A stretch of 64,000 nucleotides of DNA. It comes from Eucommia ulmoides. Lineage: Eukaryota; Streptophyta; Magnoliopsida; Garryales; Eucommiaceae. Positions 33,018 to 44,556 of the stretch are shown here, in pieces; position 1 is the stretch's first letter, and each line of letters begins with the position of its first letter. Made by a program: the position numbers and the translations under genes. Below the pieces are notes generated by a model. It was not told where the DNA came from. It saw only the letters and a list, made by a program, of their open reading frames with translations, and did not search any database. The DNA lies in the NCBI GenBank assembly GCA_016647705.1, contig CM028328.1, positions 5,791,311 to 5,855,310 of the forward strand, given 5' to 3'.

Positions 33018-34635
33018 TGTACGCGCGAGAATTCACACCATCGTCCTCACGGTATTGACTACTCGTAAGTATACGAGGTCTAGTTTTAATATAATGGATC
33101 TTGTAAGATCGAATATCGTTCCACTGGGAATAACGTATAATTCGGTTGAGTATTGTGATTTAAATAGTTTCATATTATCTCGACTAATCAAAATTTGTTT
33201 GTTTTCTATTCAATATACTAAGATAAACGACAACTATTACGTTAGTTCTAATTACACTAGTTACTTAGGTATTGATTTTTTTTCACATAATGCATAATCG
33301 ACGTTATTAAGTTAGCTATAATGGTTTTTTATCTATTCCGACAATCTCTATATCGATAACTCCTCCGCTACCTCTCCCGAGTGTAAGACGGGGGATTCCA
33401 CGACTTCGTGTCAATGAAGAAGTCCCCTTCAACGCCTTTACATCCCTAGGTCGCGTAAGTCTTTAGCCAACGTCATGGATTGCATACGTTCTAACGCCCT
33501 CTCGGGTCGTTAGAACGTCACGTTGTATTTACCCTAATCCGAATCCGGGGTTACCTATCCCAAGTGTCAAACTCCGTATTCTCGGTTAATCAATAAAAAC
33601 ATAATATCAAGAATAACGGTAAATACAATCGGATTTAGACAAATAACACATTAAAGTAATATTAATTCCTTCAACTTAACAATTACATGATTTCAACTAC
33701 ACCTAAGTAACATTTAACTAATACTACAAGATCTTAACCATAAACCATACAAAATAAGAGGGATTCAACATTCTTTGATATGAAAAAGTAATTACAAAGA
33801 TAAAAATAAGAGAGAAACGATCAAATCTGAAAGTGAAACGGTTCACTGTCGCTAATGATCGATCCGCAAGTGATTCTTCTTTGTCTGAATGATGAATTTC
33901 CTTCTTGATCTTCAAAATATAGCTTAAGAACTCTCTACTAGGGTTAGGGTTCATCAACAACATTTTTCAGACGTGGGAAAGGGGTATAAATAGGCCTAGG
34001 GGTTCAAAAATATCTAAACAGATATTTTAAATTGTTCTGCGAAATGCGCCTAGGCGCTAGAATCTTCGCCTAGGCGGAGTTTAAGTCGGTTAGAATTCTG
34101 CCTAAGCGACGCCTAGGCGGAGGACTAACTTCTTTTCTTCTTTCTTTCTGACGGATTTCCGCCTAGGCGGATTTTCAGCAGTTCAGTACTTCCAGCGTTC
34201 TGATGAAATTCCGCCTAGGCGGTGGAAACTTCGCCTAGGCGGATTTCAATACTTCAGCCCTTGCAACCTTCTGATGGATTTTCGCCTAGACAGTGGAAAC
34301 TTCGCCTAGACGGATTGCAACTTTTTAGTGTTTTCAACCTTCTGACGAATTTTCGTCTAGGCGAATTTCAACATTTCAGCATTTGCAACTTTCTGATGGA
34401 TTTCCTCCTAGGCGGTGGAAACTTCGCCAAGGCGGAATTGCGTTGTTCTTTGAAACTTCATTTTTTCATCTTTTGGCTACCTTTTTTCCACTATTTCGCT
34501 CAATTTGCTGATTGTTTATATCTTTACTCCTGACTTATAAAAACAGTTAAAAAGATATTCAAACTTCAATAAAATACTCGAAAAACAGTTAAAAAGATAT
34601 TCAAACTTCAATAAAATACTCGAAAACTGGCAAAT
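33018..34635 (-). repeat. Athila 5' LTR (1618 bp, outer end missing)
   Basis: Aligns with 21786-23232 from TGTACGCGCGA to ACTCGAAAACTGGCAAA, but lacks the last ~44 bp (no TTTTACACCTATCA). It has a longer CGCCTAGGCG array (about 34040-34440). It also has a local duplication of AAAGATATTCAAACTTCAAT (about 34551 and 34592). The break falls at CAAATATATAATTA, a sequence also found at about 34687, so the terminus was probably lost by a deletion using this short repeat. Confidence 0.87.
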
Positions 34636-35090
34636 ATATAATTAATTTTTTTTATTTTAGTTAATTTATTTTTTCTTTATTGATACACAAATATATAATT
34701 ATTTTTTTTGATCCATATTTTAAATTATTTAAAAAATAAAATGTAATTGAAAAATTATTTCTACCCAAAAAGAAATTAATTAAATTAACATTTGTTAGAC
34801 TTACAAAAATTAAATCCTAATTTATGCTTATTTATGTGTTATTTTATAGTATTTTATTAAAAAATAATTTGTACATATATTATTTCACTTTTGAAAATAT
34901 ATATTTTCATCCTTTTCTTAAAAAAAAAAAAATCAATTAGAATATTTAAAATTTCATACACTCATTTTTTAATTATATAAATTTCAATTCAACTTTTGAA
35001 AAAATTTATCCTTTAAAAATATTATATATTTTATATTATATGTCGATCGAAAATTAAAATTATAATATCAAAATATTTAAATTATAAAAA

Positions 35091-35134
<44 letters not shown>

Positions 35135-35398
35135 TGATATTTTTTTTCTAAAACCGCATATTATATGCGAGTACTGTTGAAATTGAAAGCCGCCCAATCC
35201 AGTTCCGGTAACGGAAGACGAAGGGATCGAATTACGAAAATAGTACTCTGAGCTCTGCAGAAGGCGATTATGAAGCGCCAGAAGTTGGATTCAATTCAAT
35301 ATCATAGAGACGCGAATATAGATAAGAAGAAGAGGAAGAGAGATCGTTGACGTTGACGCACTTTGTTTTTTCAGGAGTTGTGTTTTTTGCAGGAATCG
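34636..35398. other. AT-rich spacer and 5' region of the OB-fold gene
   Basis: Very AT-rich, with an (AT)n microsatellite at about 35099-35133. From about 35160 the composition changes to transcribed-leader-like sequence up to the ATG at 35399. A pyrimidine tract followed by CAG occurs at 35367-35392, so a 5' UTR intron is possible but unproven. Confidence 0.5.
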
Positions 35399-37140
35399 AT
35401 GGCGACGACCTCCGATCAGGGTGGCGCGAGGCCGGGGCTGAGGAAGCCGGTGTTCGTAAAGGTGGAAAATCTGAAACCGGGGACGAACGGTCACACGCTC
35501 GCCGTGAAGGTTGTGGACTCCAACACCGTGATTCACCGGGGACAGTCGGTGTCTCTGCACCTCCGCAACACCCGCATTGCCGAGTGTCTCGTCGGAGACG
35601 AGACCGGAGTCATCCTCTTCACCGCTCGCAACGATCAAGGTACATATAGGTTAAGCAAATCGATTTTTGTGCGTCTGCGTGTGAAATTGTGTTTTTCAGT
35701 TGATGTAGAACAGTTAAAAGTATACTGAAAACCGCTAATTGTTGCTTTCAGACACTAATTTGAGATTCCGAAAGTTGAATTTCTCCCTCGTTTTAAAATT
35801 TGGTGGGAGTTTATGAAATTGAAAAGGATGAAGAAGAAGATCTATTTGATGCAGTCCTGAAAATTAGCCTGATTTTACAAGCATGTTCATAAGTTGATTT
35901 TAAAAACATGGATTTGTATCTTATATGACCCTTTAGAACCTCTTTGTTTAGTGTTTCTATTCCCAAATTTTTGTTTCTGTTTTCATAAATTTGAGAACAG
36001 AAACAAACATGTGTAAACAAGACAAAAATTCTATTCTTGTTCTACTCCTAAAAAATTGATAGAAGAACACATATTTATGTTTTTGTTTCAAGTTTTCTAG
36101 GAACACAACCACTAAGGCCCGTTTGGTTGTCAGTCTAAATTCATTTGAATTATATAATGGTTTGAGAATTCTCAAATGAACGATATGGGATAGGAATCTA
36201 AAACCTATCATTATCAAATTCATATATCACTTCTTTGAACAAACAAACACATAATTGTTTTATTTTATTTTATTTTATTTTATTTAGATTTTTAGCTATA
36301 TTTTGTTTCAATTACATGAAAAAACATAGTATCTGAACTAATTAAATGTTCGGTTAACTAATTTAAGTATTTTTAGTATTTACAACCAAACACTAAAACT
36401 ACTTGAGAAATAGTACAATTCGTGAATTGTAAAACAACCAAACAAGCCCTAAACAAAGGCTACCGTGGTTGCAAATATCTCTATCAGTATCTTTATCATC
36501 TTTCTGATCATGTTCTTATTTATATGTGTTATATACATGTACATTACATACATACATACACACACAAATAACTTGACTTGGGAGATGACCCTTGATCAAT
36601 CACTATGGTGTAAACAGGTTCATGTAACCGACCTTGCTATTATCTCTACCATTATCTTTGTCATCTTTCCGATCTTGTATATATACACATATATATGTAT
36701 ATACACACAGCTTGACTTGGGAGATGACCTTTGATCAATCACTACGGTGTAAACAGATTCATGTAACTAAGCTTGCTGTCATTATATTTGTTATCTTTCT
36801 GATCATATTCTTGTTAACAAGTGTGTTTATATATACATATACACGCGTACACACCCTTGATTGATCACTATATTGTAAACAGATTCATGTAGCTGACCCT
36901 ATTTAAGTGGAACAAAGGCTTAGTTGTTGTTATTGTTATATATATACAGTTGATTTGTTGAAGCCTGGATCAACGGTCATAATCAGGAATGCAAAAATCG
37001 ACATGTTCAAGGGAACGATGAGGCTAGCCGTGGATAAGTGGGGGCGGATCGAGCTCACTGAGCCTGCCACATTCCAAGTTAAAGAAGACAACAATCTTTC
37101 TCATATCGAGTACGAGCTCATCAATGTTGTCCAAGATTGA
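35399..37140 (+). CDS. Single OB-fold nucleic-acid-binding protein, At4g28440-like (2 exons)
   Basis: Exon 1 is 35399-35639 and exon 2 is 36950-37140, with a GT-AG intron (G|GTACAT; TATACAG|T) in phase 1 and a 143-residue product. The protein has an N-terminal low-complexity stretch (MATTSDQGGARPG). An OB fold follows: PVFVKVENLKPGTNGHTLAVKVVD, RIAECLVGDETGVILFTARN, LLKPGSTVIIRNAKIDMFKG and MRLAVDKWGRIE. This matches the plant family annotated as uncharacterised protein At4g28440-like, related to the OB fold of the single-stranded DNA-binding SOSS-B/hSSB proteins. A role in binding nucleic acid is inferred from the fold only. The length agrees with the family and no defect is seen. The 1310-bp intron hosts a MITE and a minisatellite. 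Confidence 0.92.
36116..36449. mobile_element. Tourist/PIF-like MITE in the OB-fold gene intron
   Basis: The ends GGCCCGTTTGGTTGT and ACAACCAAACAAGCCC are imperfect terminal inverted repeats. TAA flanks both sides (36113-36115 and 36450-36452; CTAA is also possible). Length about 334 bp, AT-rich interior, no coding. TAA duplications and GGCC-type tips suit PIF/Harbinger MITEs. Confidence 0.72.
36570..36900 (+). repeat. Intronic tandem repeat, ~140-bp unit
   Basis: CTTGACTTGGGAGATGACC with TTGATCAATCACTAYGGTGT and AAACAGRTTCATGTAACYRA occurs at about 36571 and 36711. A third, shorter copy starts near 36855 (CCTTGATTGATCACTATATT). A partial earlier unit begins near 36465. ATATACACAC runs lie between units. 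Confidence 0.8.
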
Positions 37141-37545
37141 TATTTTCCGCATCGAAAAAATCTTAGGTATGATTATTAGTTGACTAAAATGCTCCTCCCC
37201 TCTCCCCCTCCTCTTGAAACTTATGCCATGTTTGGATAATCTTCTTTTTTCTTTTTTTTTGTTTGTTTGTGGATGGGAGATTGTTTAGGAGTTGATATAT
37301 CGGATATGGGATCGATCTTTCTTGCGAAGAAGAAATGTTATTTTTAGAAACATGTTTATGTTCTCATTTTTTTATTTTTTTTTTTTGGGAGTGTTTAAAA
37401 TTTGTTTGTTGGCCTTAAAAGTAGGAAATACAACTGCCATGAGAAAAAATGGTCAGGAATATAGGGCTCCTGTGCCTCTGAAATTTTCTCTCTCCATATC
37501 ATTGTCTTTTTCTCTCTCTGTATCTTTCTACCCCTCTCTCATTTC
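37141..37545. other. Intergenic spacer between the OB-fold and TAXIMIN genes
   Basis: 3' UTR of the upstream gene followed by the promoter of the next. A pyrimidine-rich tract (CTCTCTCCATATCATTGTC and CTCTCTCTGTATC) precedes the TATA box. No other gene seen. Confidence 0.55.
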
Positions 37546-37558
37546 TTATATAAAAAGG
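37546..37558 (+). promoter_or_regulatory. TATA box of the TAXIMIN gene
   Basis: TTATATAAAAAGG lies 42-54 bp before the ATG at 37600 and follows a CT-rich Y-patch. This predicts a very short, GA-rich 5' UTR. Confidence 0.6.
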
Positions 37559-37599
37559 TGAAGAGAAAAGAAGAGAGAGAAAGAGGAGAGAGAAGAGAA

Positions 37600-39005
37600 A
37601 TGGAGAGTTGCAGGCCTTTGGGATTCTTGATAGGCTTGCCCTTTGCTCTTCTTGCATTGCTGTTATCTCTTGTTGGTGCTGTTATTTGGGTCATTGGGTG
37701 AGTTCTATTCTCTCTCTATATATATATATTTGTGTGTATTGTCGAATCCACATCGATGTTGGACCCTTCGATATCTGTTCGCATTAGTTTGGCAAAGTTA
37801 ACTCTGTGCGTGGGAGGCACGTTGAATCTCACATCATTTGTGTTACCTGATCATGAGCTTATAAAATTTAGGCACAAGCTTATAAAGTTTAGGACAATCC
37901 TCTCTTAAGGCATCTTTTGAGAGTGAATTAGGCCCGACGGTTGGGTGGGTTACTCTGTATGTGATTTTCATGAAATAGTATGTAAGCAATACCTTGAAAT
38001 ATTTTCAACCTATTTGATTTATATAACACAATGAACAAAAAAAATGTAAGGATATGTTTGGTCGTTTTTCAATTCACCAATTAACAGATCAATTTATAAA
38101 TAGTTATATTTGGGAATTTCGTCCTAATTATTTAAAATAAAAAATGGAAGAATCTCATTTTTTTTTAAATTAATGGAACATGCCTAAAAATGAATGGAAA
38201 TAAGTTTTCATCTAATTTTTAGATAAAATAGATGAAATTAACTTTTATTTAATTATAATTTTTTATCATAAATATTAAAAAAAAAAAAAATCAATTCTAT
38301 TAAATTTTTTATTGTTCCCCGATTCTTATTCTCGCTTCAAAATTTTGAAATTAATATACAGAAACGCGTTTGGTAAAGACGTTTTTGTTCCCAAAAAATT
38401 TGGGAGTAATTTAAAACTATTTCTTAAATTCATTAAAAATGTAAGAAAAATATTGATTTCTATTGACTTCCACAAAAGTATTTCCACTACCTCCCCCGTC
38501 GGCAACCACCACCACCCTGTCGGGCATCATACATTTAAATTTAAGGGTTTTTTATTGAGAGGTCCCACAAATGAGGACTACCACTTTCTAAAGATCATCC
38601 AAAGGCAAAAAAAATTACTTTGATGGTCCTCTACAAAGTGGTGTTTTTCACTTTTGAGACCTTCTGATAAATTTTCCTAAATTTAAAGGAAAAAAAAAAA
38701 AAACACATGCTTTCACACGTGTTTCTTGTTTCTGTTCTCATAAATTAAAAGAAATAATCTCATAAGAATGTTTGTTACCAAATATGTTTTTATTTCCGGA
38801 GTATTTTACAATAGAAACAAAAATTTCATTTCATCCCATCTCAGGTTTCTTTTTTTTTTTGTTGTTGTTGTGAAATGACAGATCTGTCCTGGGTTGCTTA
38901 TGCCCATGTTGCAGTTGTTGTGCTGGAATTGCAAATTTAGCAGTAGACCTAGTGAAGCTTCCTGTCAAAATAGTCAGATGGTTTATTGATCTCATTCCTT
39001 GCTGA
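37600..39005 (+). CDS. TAXIMIN-type cysteine-rich signalling peptide (2 exons)
   Basis: Exon 1 is 37600-37697 (GG|GTGAGT) and exon 2 is 38882-39005 (TGACAG|AT), joined in phase 2, encoding 73 residues. The N-terminus [20 protein letters not shown] plus a Leu/Val-rich stretch to about residue 32 is hydrophobic, like a signal peptide or membrane anchor. The C-terminus shows the Cys cluster [11 protein letters not shown] (about residues 37-47), [18 protein letters not shown], and the terminal IPC. The start, Cys cluster and C-terminal motif match the plant TAXIMIN family, which affects organ boundaries, fruit form and specialised metabolism in model plants. Length matches the family and the intron position splits the hydrophobic and Cys-rich parts. 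Whether it is TAX1 or TAX2 is unclear. Confidence 0.9.
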
Positions 39006-42000
39006 TTAATTTTTAATTTTTAATTAATTACATAATTCCCATTCTGTATTTATCCACTTATTATTTCTTTTTTATTTTAATTAATTTGTAGTAATTGTAT
39101 GCCTGATTAATTAATCTATTTATCCGTTAAATTTTTCTTTTTTTTTCCCTTTTCTCCCATTGTGCTTCTTTTGTTTAAGCTTTTAAAATCACATTATTTG
39201 TTTTTTTAATATATACAATTCAATAATACCATATATTGAATATTTATAATGAGTAATCGCATAATAAACTTTAAAAAACTAAATTTGAGATTAAAACAAA
39301 AATAAAAAAAAATACAAAAATCATTTGTTTTTCTTCAAAATTTTGATGAATTTAAATTGAGAGTTTATACTGAGATACCAATTAATACTAAGGTCACCCT
39401 TTATTATTTTTATAATAACTCAGACACCCTATATCACATTTTGTTAACAAAAATATATTTCTAACATATTTTTTTTATTCTTTTATTTTCTAATTTTGGT
39501 TTATCTTTTTTATTATTTACTTTTTTTCTTGTTTTCTATTTTTTATTTTTTATTTTGTTCAGCATTTTTTATTTTACTTTTATTTTTATATATGGTGTTT
39601 AAAGAAAATAAAAAATTCAAAAGTAAAAAAATAGAAAACAAAACATAAATAAGAGAAAAAGGAAATTTAAAAAAAAAAAAAAAACATTAAAATAATTTTT
39701 TATTTTTCAAAGCTTTTTTTTATATATTTTTTTTCATTTTGTTTTTTAAGTTATTACTTTCGATCTTTTTAATTTTCTACAATACCATACAAAAAATAAA
39801 AACAAATAAAATAAAAATGCAGAATAAAAGTGAAAAAAAAATATAAAAGAGAGAGAGTAGAAAAGAAATTAAAAATTAAAAAATATATAAAAAATATATA
39901 TATGTTAGAAGTGTATTTTGTCAATAAATGTGATGAAATATATCTTGGTAACTAAATTGAAAAAACAAAGATTGTCTCAAAAATTCCGAAAATGACAGAG
40001 AATATAATTGGTATTTATCAAAATGATAGGCGATGTCTATGATATAAATTCTTTAAATTAATTAATTAATTATCTAAAACCATGGTATTCCATATATAGT
40101 GTTTGTTTGTAGGGCTATAAACGAGCCGAGTATTAAGTGTTCAAGTTTGGTTCGTTTATTTTCATATTATTCGAGTTCGAGTCAAGTCTGAAACATTATA
40201 TTTAAGTTTAGTTCATTTAATAATCGAACTGTTCGTGAGCTTTTTCGAGCCATCTTTTTAAGAATTTATTAATTAAGTTTTAATATTTAAGAACTATATG
40301 TGAATCTTACATTTTTTAATAAAAAAATTTATTTATAATTATTTTTTAAAAATCTATATACAAAATTCAAATATTTAAGTTAAGAGCGAATCAAAATATA
40401 AGAATTATAAATAATCGATGTAAATTTATAAATAATCAATCTATTATAATCATTAAATAGGTTAAATGAATATTTACAAAATTAAAATTTAATTGAATTA
40501 ATTCAATTGGATATGTAAAATTGTATTATTAAAAAAATTTAAGAATCGATTTTTATTATTTTTTCATGTTAAAAATATAATAAAATATTTTAATTTTATA
40601 TTATTCGAGTTGTTTAAGAACATTAACGAAATGAATTTGAACATATGATACTTATTTATTTATTAAATGGGTTTAATTAAAAGTTTGAATTTGATTCATT
40701 TATTAAATAAACGAGTTTTGAACTAATCGAGTTCAATAATTCACGACTTAATTGGTTTACAGGTGTTTGATTGATAATGAGTTTTTAAGATGCCAAATGA
40801 TATTGGATACAATGAGATTCACTTTAAAGATATTATTATTTTTTTAATGAAAAATCTACTATAATTAAATCATGTTTATTAAACCAATTAATTAATAACG
40901 TGGAGCCCAAGGCATTGCGCTTCATATTCATGCATGTTGAAAGGAACCCTCATGACTTTTGAATAAGAGTTGAAAGTTCTAGATGGGTTATCTAACCCCC
41001 TAACTTTTGTGTTTATAGCAGATACACTCATTAATTTATTTATATTTTTGAAGGGTAAATTGGTCCATAAATCTTGAAGATTTAATCAAGGGTTTTCACA
41101 CTTTATACCCGGATGTTTGGCCGAAATATCGCTTTGATCACTATAGTTTCAATTTGAACATATTTCACCTTAAAGTTTCTTAATCATGATCCGAATACCG
41201 TCCAAATCATTATCTCCCATTATAATTTTGGACAAAAATAATCACTTACTATGACTATTTTTAAGGGACTTTATGGATATTCAATCTCCTCCTTTCTCTC
41301 CTCCCATTTTCATTTTGGTAAATACTCATAACTTACAAATATAGATGTAATGTATTATTTGTGTATATATACATTTTTTTAATAAAAAAAATATAAAGGT
41401 CAAAGGAAGAGAATGAAAATGCACTCGATATCCTCTTCAAATTAGTTAGGTGCATAACAACTGACAGTTTTATCATTCAAAACTGTAATGGACCTATTGA
41501 TTTAGACTGAGGCGGGATCATTAATTTTGAAACTTCATGGTGTCATGTGTTATGTTAATTAGCATAATTAAGAGACGAAATATTGAGAGAGAATATGAGA
41601 CGATTGTATTAATATTTGTAAAGGTGTAATCGTCTCATATATTCTCTCTCAATTATTCTAACATGGTATAAGAATCAAGATTACAGGAACTTGTCTATTT
41701 TTCCTCGTAGTCAAATCGTCCGCACAAGTCGGAAGCTGTACATTTCTCATCATTCCCTTGTAGTCAAATTATTCGTCTAAATCAGGGAATTGCAGTTACA
41801 AGTATTAGATTCTTTTTTCATATCAATCACTTAAGAGTACCCAAAATCAATATATAAATCAAACGAGCTACTTCACTCAACACTATATGATTTTACACTA
41901 GAATCTCCTAACATGTTCAAATTGAAATTATGTAGACCAAAGTGATTTAATGGTCAAACTTCAAGGGTATAAATTGTCAAGCACATTAGATTTATATGCA

Positions 42001-42400
42001 ATTTTTTATTTATTTTCAAAAAATATAACAAAACAAGAAATAACATAATTTAATAATACAATGCCCATATATATATATATATATATATATGGTGATATGG
42101 AGGGTGCATGAACAAAGAGGTTTGAAACACTAATCATCTCGTAATAGTGGGGAATGGTGTGCCCCTCCAAACAACATGTCATTTATGTACGACAACGGCT
42201 TATGATTTTATATACTAAAATAGGAAATTTTGTTTAATTAAATTTTAAAGACAAATTCAACTAAGTAAATTATTTATATAATCATCAATTAAATAGACCT
42301 AACTAATGTTTCTTTCAATATGAAAAGACATATGTCCCATTTGGTATGGGTTATATATGTTTTCAAATTTTAATAGTAACTAATAAAAATAATAACATTA
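39006..42400. other. AT-rich intergenic DNA, no gene seen
   Basis: Long A/T runs and very few ORFs. The stretch 40112-40765 has the look of an old dispersed repeat: GCTATAAACGAGCCGAG at its start, GAGTTCGAGTCAAG and AAACGAGTTTTGAACTAATCG within. Around 40900-42000 there is unique-looking low-GC DNA and an (AT)n run near 42067-42090. Confidence 0.5.
41582..41676 (+). mobile_element. LTR-end plus primer-site-like remnant with hairpin
   Basis: The arms ATTGAGAGAGAATATGAGAC (41582) and GTCTCATATATTCTCTCTCAAT (ending 41653) form a hairpin. ATTCTAACA then TGGTATAAGAATC (41664-41676) follow, resembling a Copia LTR end followed by an initiator-Met primer site. A similar arrangement in the opposite direction is at 47788-47860. 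No coding is attached. Confidence 0.4.
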
Positions 42401-42407
42401 CCCTAAC

Positions 42408-43065
42408 GTTATCGTACAAGTCAATATATTTTTCTTTTAAAGATATATAACGATATCAAAAAATAAACATGTAAGTGATATCATAAAACTCAAGTCAATA
42501 ATTTTTATTTTTATTTTTCACACGAAATATAACCTCGTTACCAATATATATTGTAGAAGCCAATAGTTTTGTTTTGTTTTGCTTTGCTTTTTTTCTCACA
42601 CCAACTATAAGTCTGTTATCGATATCGTATAAGTCAATTATTTTTTTTTTTCACGCAAAATATAACCTTGTTATCAATATCATGCAATTCAATATTTTTT
42701 TTTCACGCAAAATATAGACCTGTTATCGATATTGTACAAATCGTTAAAAAAAAAAATTCATGCGAAATATAACCATATTATCAATATCATACAAGTCAAT
42801 AGTTTTTTTTTTCCACGCGAAATATAGCCCTATTATTGATATCGTATAAATTAATAGTTTTTTTTAAACGAACTATAACCATGTTATTGATATTGTACAA
42901 GCCAATAGTTTTTTTTTTTCCACGAAATATAGCCCTGTTATCAATATCGTACAAATCAATAATTTTTTTTACACGAAATTTAACCATGTTATTAATATCG
43001 TACGAGTCAATATGTTTTTTCTTTTTCACGCTAAATATTACCCTGTTATCGTACAAGTTAATAAA
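42408..43065. repeat. Degenerate ~60-bp tandem array
   Basis: About ten units of the pattern GTTATCGATATCGTACAAGTCAATA, a T-run, then CACGCGAAATATAACC. Units vary by substitutions and T-run length. The minus-strand ORF across 42796-43077 is only the translated repeat (YDINNRAIFRVKKK-like periodicity). Confidence 0.85.
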
Positions 43066-43189
43066 AAAAGGGGGCATGCACTATTTACTCCCAAAATGTA
43101 AAAGAAATTACCGATTACTCTCATCACTTTTTTTTTGCACCAAAAACTCATTTTGTCATTTTCTAACTAAAATACCCCTCATGTGAATA

Positions 43190-43960
43190 TTGAATGTAAC
43201 ATCAATTGTTTGTTTGTTTGTTTTTTTAATGATGTTATCTTTTTTTTCGGCCAAAATACCCCTCATGTGGATGTTGAATATAAATTCAACACTTGTGGGT
43301 GTTGAATATAACATCAATTTTTTTTCATTTTATTTTTTTTAACGATGTTATCTTTTTCTGATCAAAATATCCCTCATGTAGATATTTATTATAAATTCAA
43401 CACTTACAAGTTGAATATAACATCAATTGTTCCACCTTTTTTTTTCTTTTTTCTTTTTTTTTTATGATTTTATATTTTTCTGACCAAAATACCCCTTATA
43501 TGAATGTTGAATGTAACATCAATTTTTATTTTTATTTTTTACAATGTTATATTTAATACTTGTGGATGTTGAATGTAATATCAATTGTTCTCATATTTTT
43601 ATAGATCATATTATGGGTGAATGTTACATTCGAATGTAACATCAATTGTTTTCATGTTTTTATGGATCGTATTATGCGTGGATGTTACATTCAACACTTG
43701 TGGATGTTGAATGTTACATCAATTATTCTCTTATTTTATGTATGTAGAGTAAAATCTATATAATGTTACATTCAACACCTGTGGATTCAAGTTGAATATA
43801 ACATCAATTGCTCTCACATTTTTATGGATCGTATTATACATGAATGTTACATTCAACACTGTGGATGTTGAATGTAACATTAATTGTTATCATGTTTTAT
43901 TCAAGGTTAAAAACGATATGATGTTATATTCAACATTGTAGATGTTGAATGTAACATCAA
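43190..43960. repeat. Array of palindromic TGTTACATTCAACA / TGTTGAATGTAACA units
   Basis: TGTTGAATGTAACATCAATT recurs many times, often paired with its reverse complement across a short loop such as CTTGTGGA (for example about 43684-43720 and 43845-43882). The array combines tandem and inverted repetition and ends about 370 bp before the receptor-kinase fragment. Confidence 0.8.
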
Positions 43961-44325
43961 CTGTTCTCATAAATTCACATGTATATATATCTAACTCATC
44001 ATTCAAACCAACCACATCAATGCAAACCAATTAACCCTAAAATTCCACATACATATAACTCACATATTCAGAACAAAATTCAGCTCAGAACAAATTTAAA
44101 TTAAAATCGAAAAAAAATTGTTTTTGTAAAACCCATTGATTTTCAGTGGAAAATTTCTTCATTGTGAGCAAATTTCATCCAAATCAATCCAAACAGCCAA
44201 ATGTAAATTTCAAACTGCAGGGTGCAAAGTGTAAAAAAATCAAAATAAGACCAGCCTATAACGCACAAGTTGGAAAACAGACCTTTAATCGGATCTTCCA
44301 TTTGCATATTTTGATGCTTTGTGGA

Positions 44326-44556
44326 CTACCTTTGCTTTGATTGCTTTGATTTCCAACACGTAACACCGACGAATCCGCAGACAAATCCGACGGAGCTGTT
44401 TTTGAAATTCCATGAACCGAGCCTGTTCTTGGGATCGGAGAGCGACCTCCTCACACCTTGCAAGCACCTCACGTCGTCCTGCGCGATCGCAAACGATGCG
44501 AAACAGTAAAGAAGCGCGATCGGCAATAGAAAACGCGATAATCTGAAACAACTCAT
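44326..44556 (-). pseudogene. 5' fragment of a BIR2-like LRR receptor kinase gene
   Basis: Seventy-six codons on the minus strand. A signal peptide (MSCFRLSRFLLPIALLYCFASFAIAQ) is followed by an LRRNT_2 cap with DDVRCLQGVRRSLSDPKNRL, GSWNFKNSSVGFVCGF and VGVTCW. This closely follows the N-terminus of BAK1-interacting receptor-like kinase 2. Directly after CW the similarity stops (KSKQSKQR, then TAG), so LRRs, transmembrane segment and kinase domain are absent. Upstream (44557-44900) looks like a genuine 5' UTR and promoter, including CCCTAGCTCCGATTTC. It is therefore a truncated gene piece rather than a processed copy. A donor-like AAAG|GTAGTC overlaps the stop, so splicing to an exon elsewhere is not fully excluded. 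Confidence 0.75.

Larger units (their letters stand above)
21786..34635 (-). mobile_element. Athila-type Ty3/Gypsy LTR retrotransposon, minus strand, degraded
   Basis: The LTRs are at 21786-23232 (3' LTR in element sense) and 33018-34635 (5' LTR). Between them, read on the minus strand, are a tRNA-Asp-like primer site, gag, protease, RT, RNase H, integrase, and an env-position ORF. A polypurine tract adjoins 23232. The gag-protease sequence and the long non-coding stretch around the env-position ORF are characteristic of the Athila clade. The 5' LTR lacks its outermost ~44 bp, so no target duplication can be read. All reading frames carry stops or shifts. Confidence 0.92.

Noticed and set aside
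41582-41653. Hairpin considered as a microRNA precursor
   Set aside because: The arms and following primer-site-like sequence fit a retroelement LTR end; without small-RNA evidence a miRNA call is not supported.
42796-43077. Minus-strand ORF with repeated YDINN phrases
   Set aside because: Direct translation of the ~60-bp tandem array; no start context or domain.
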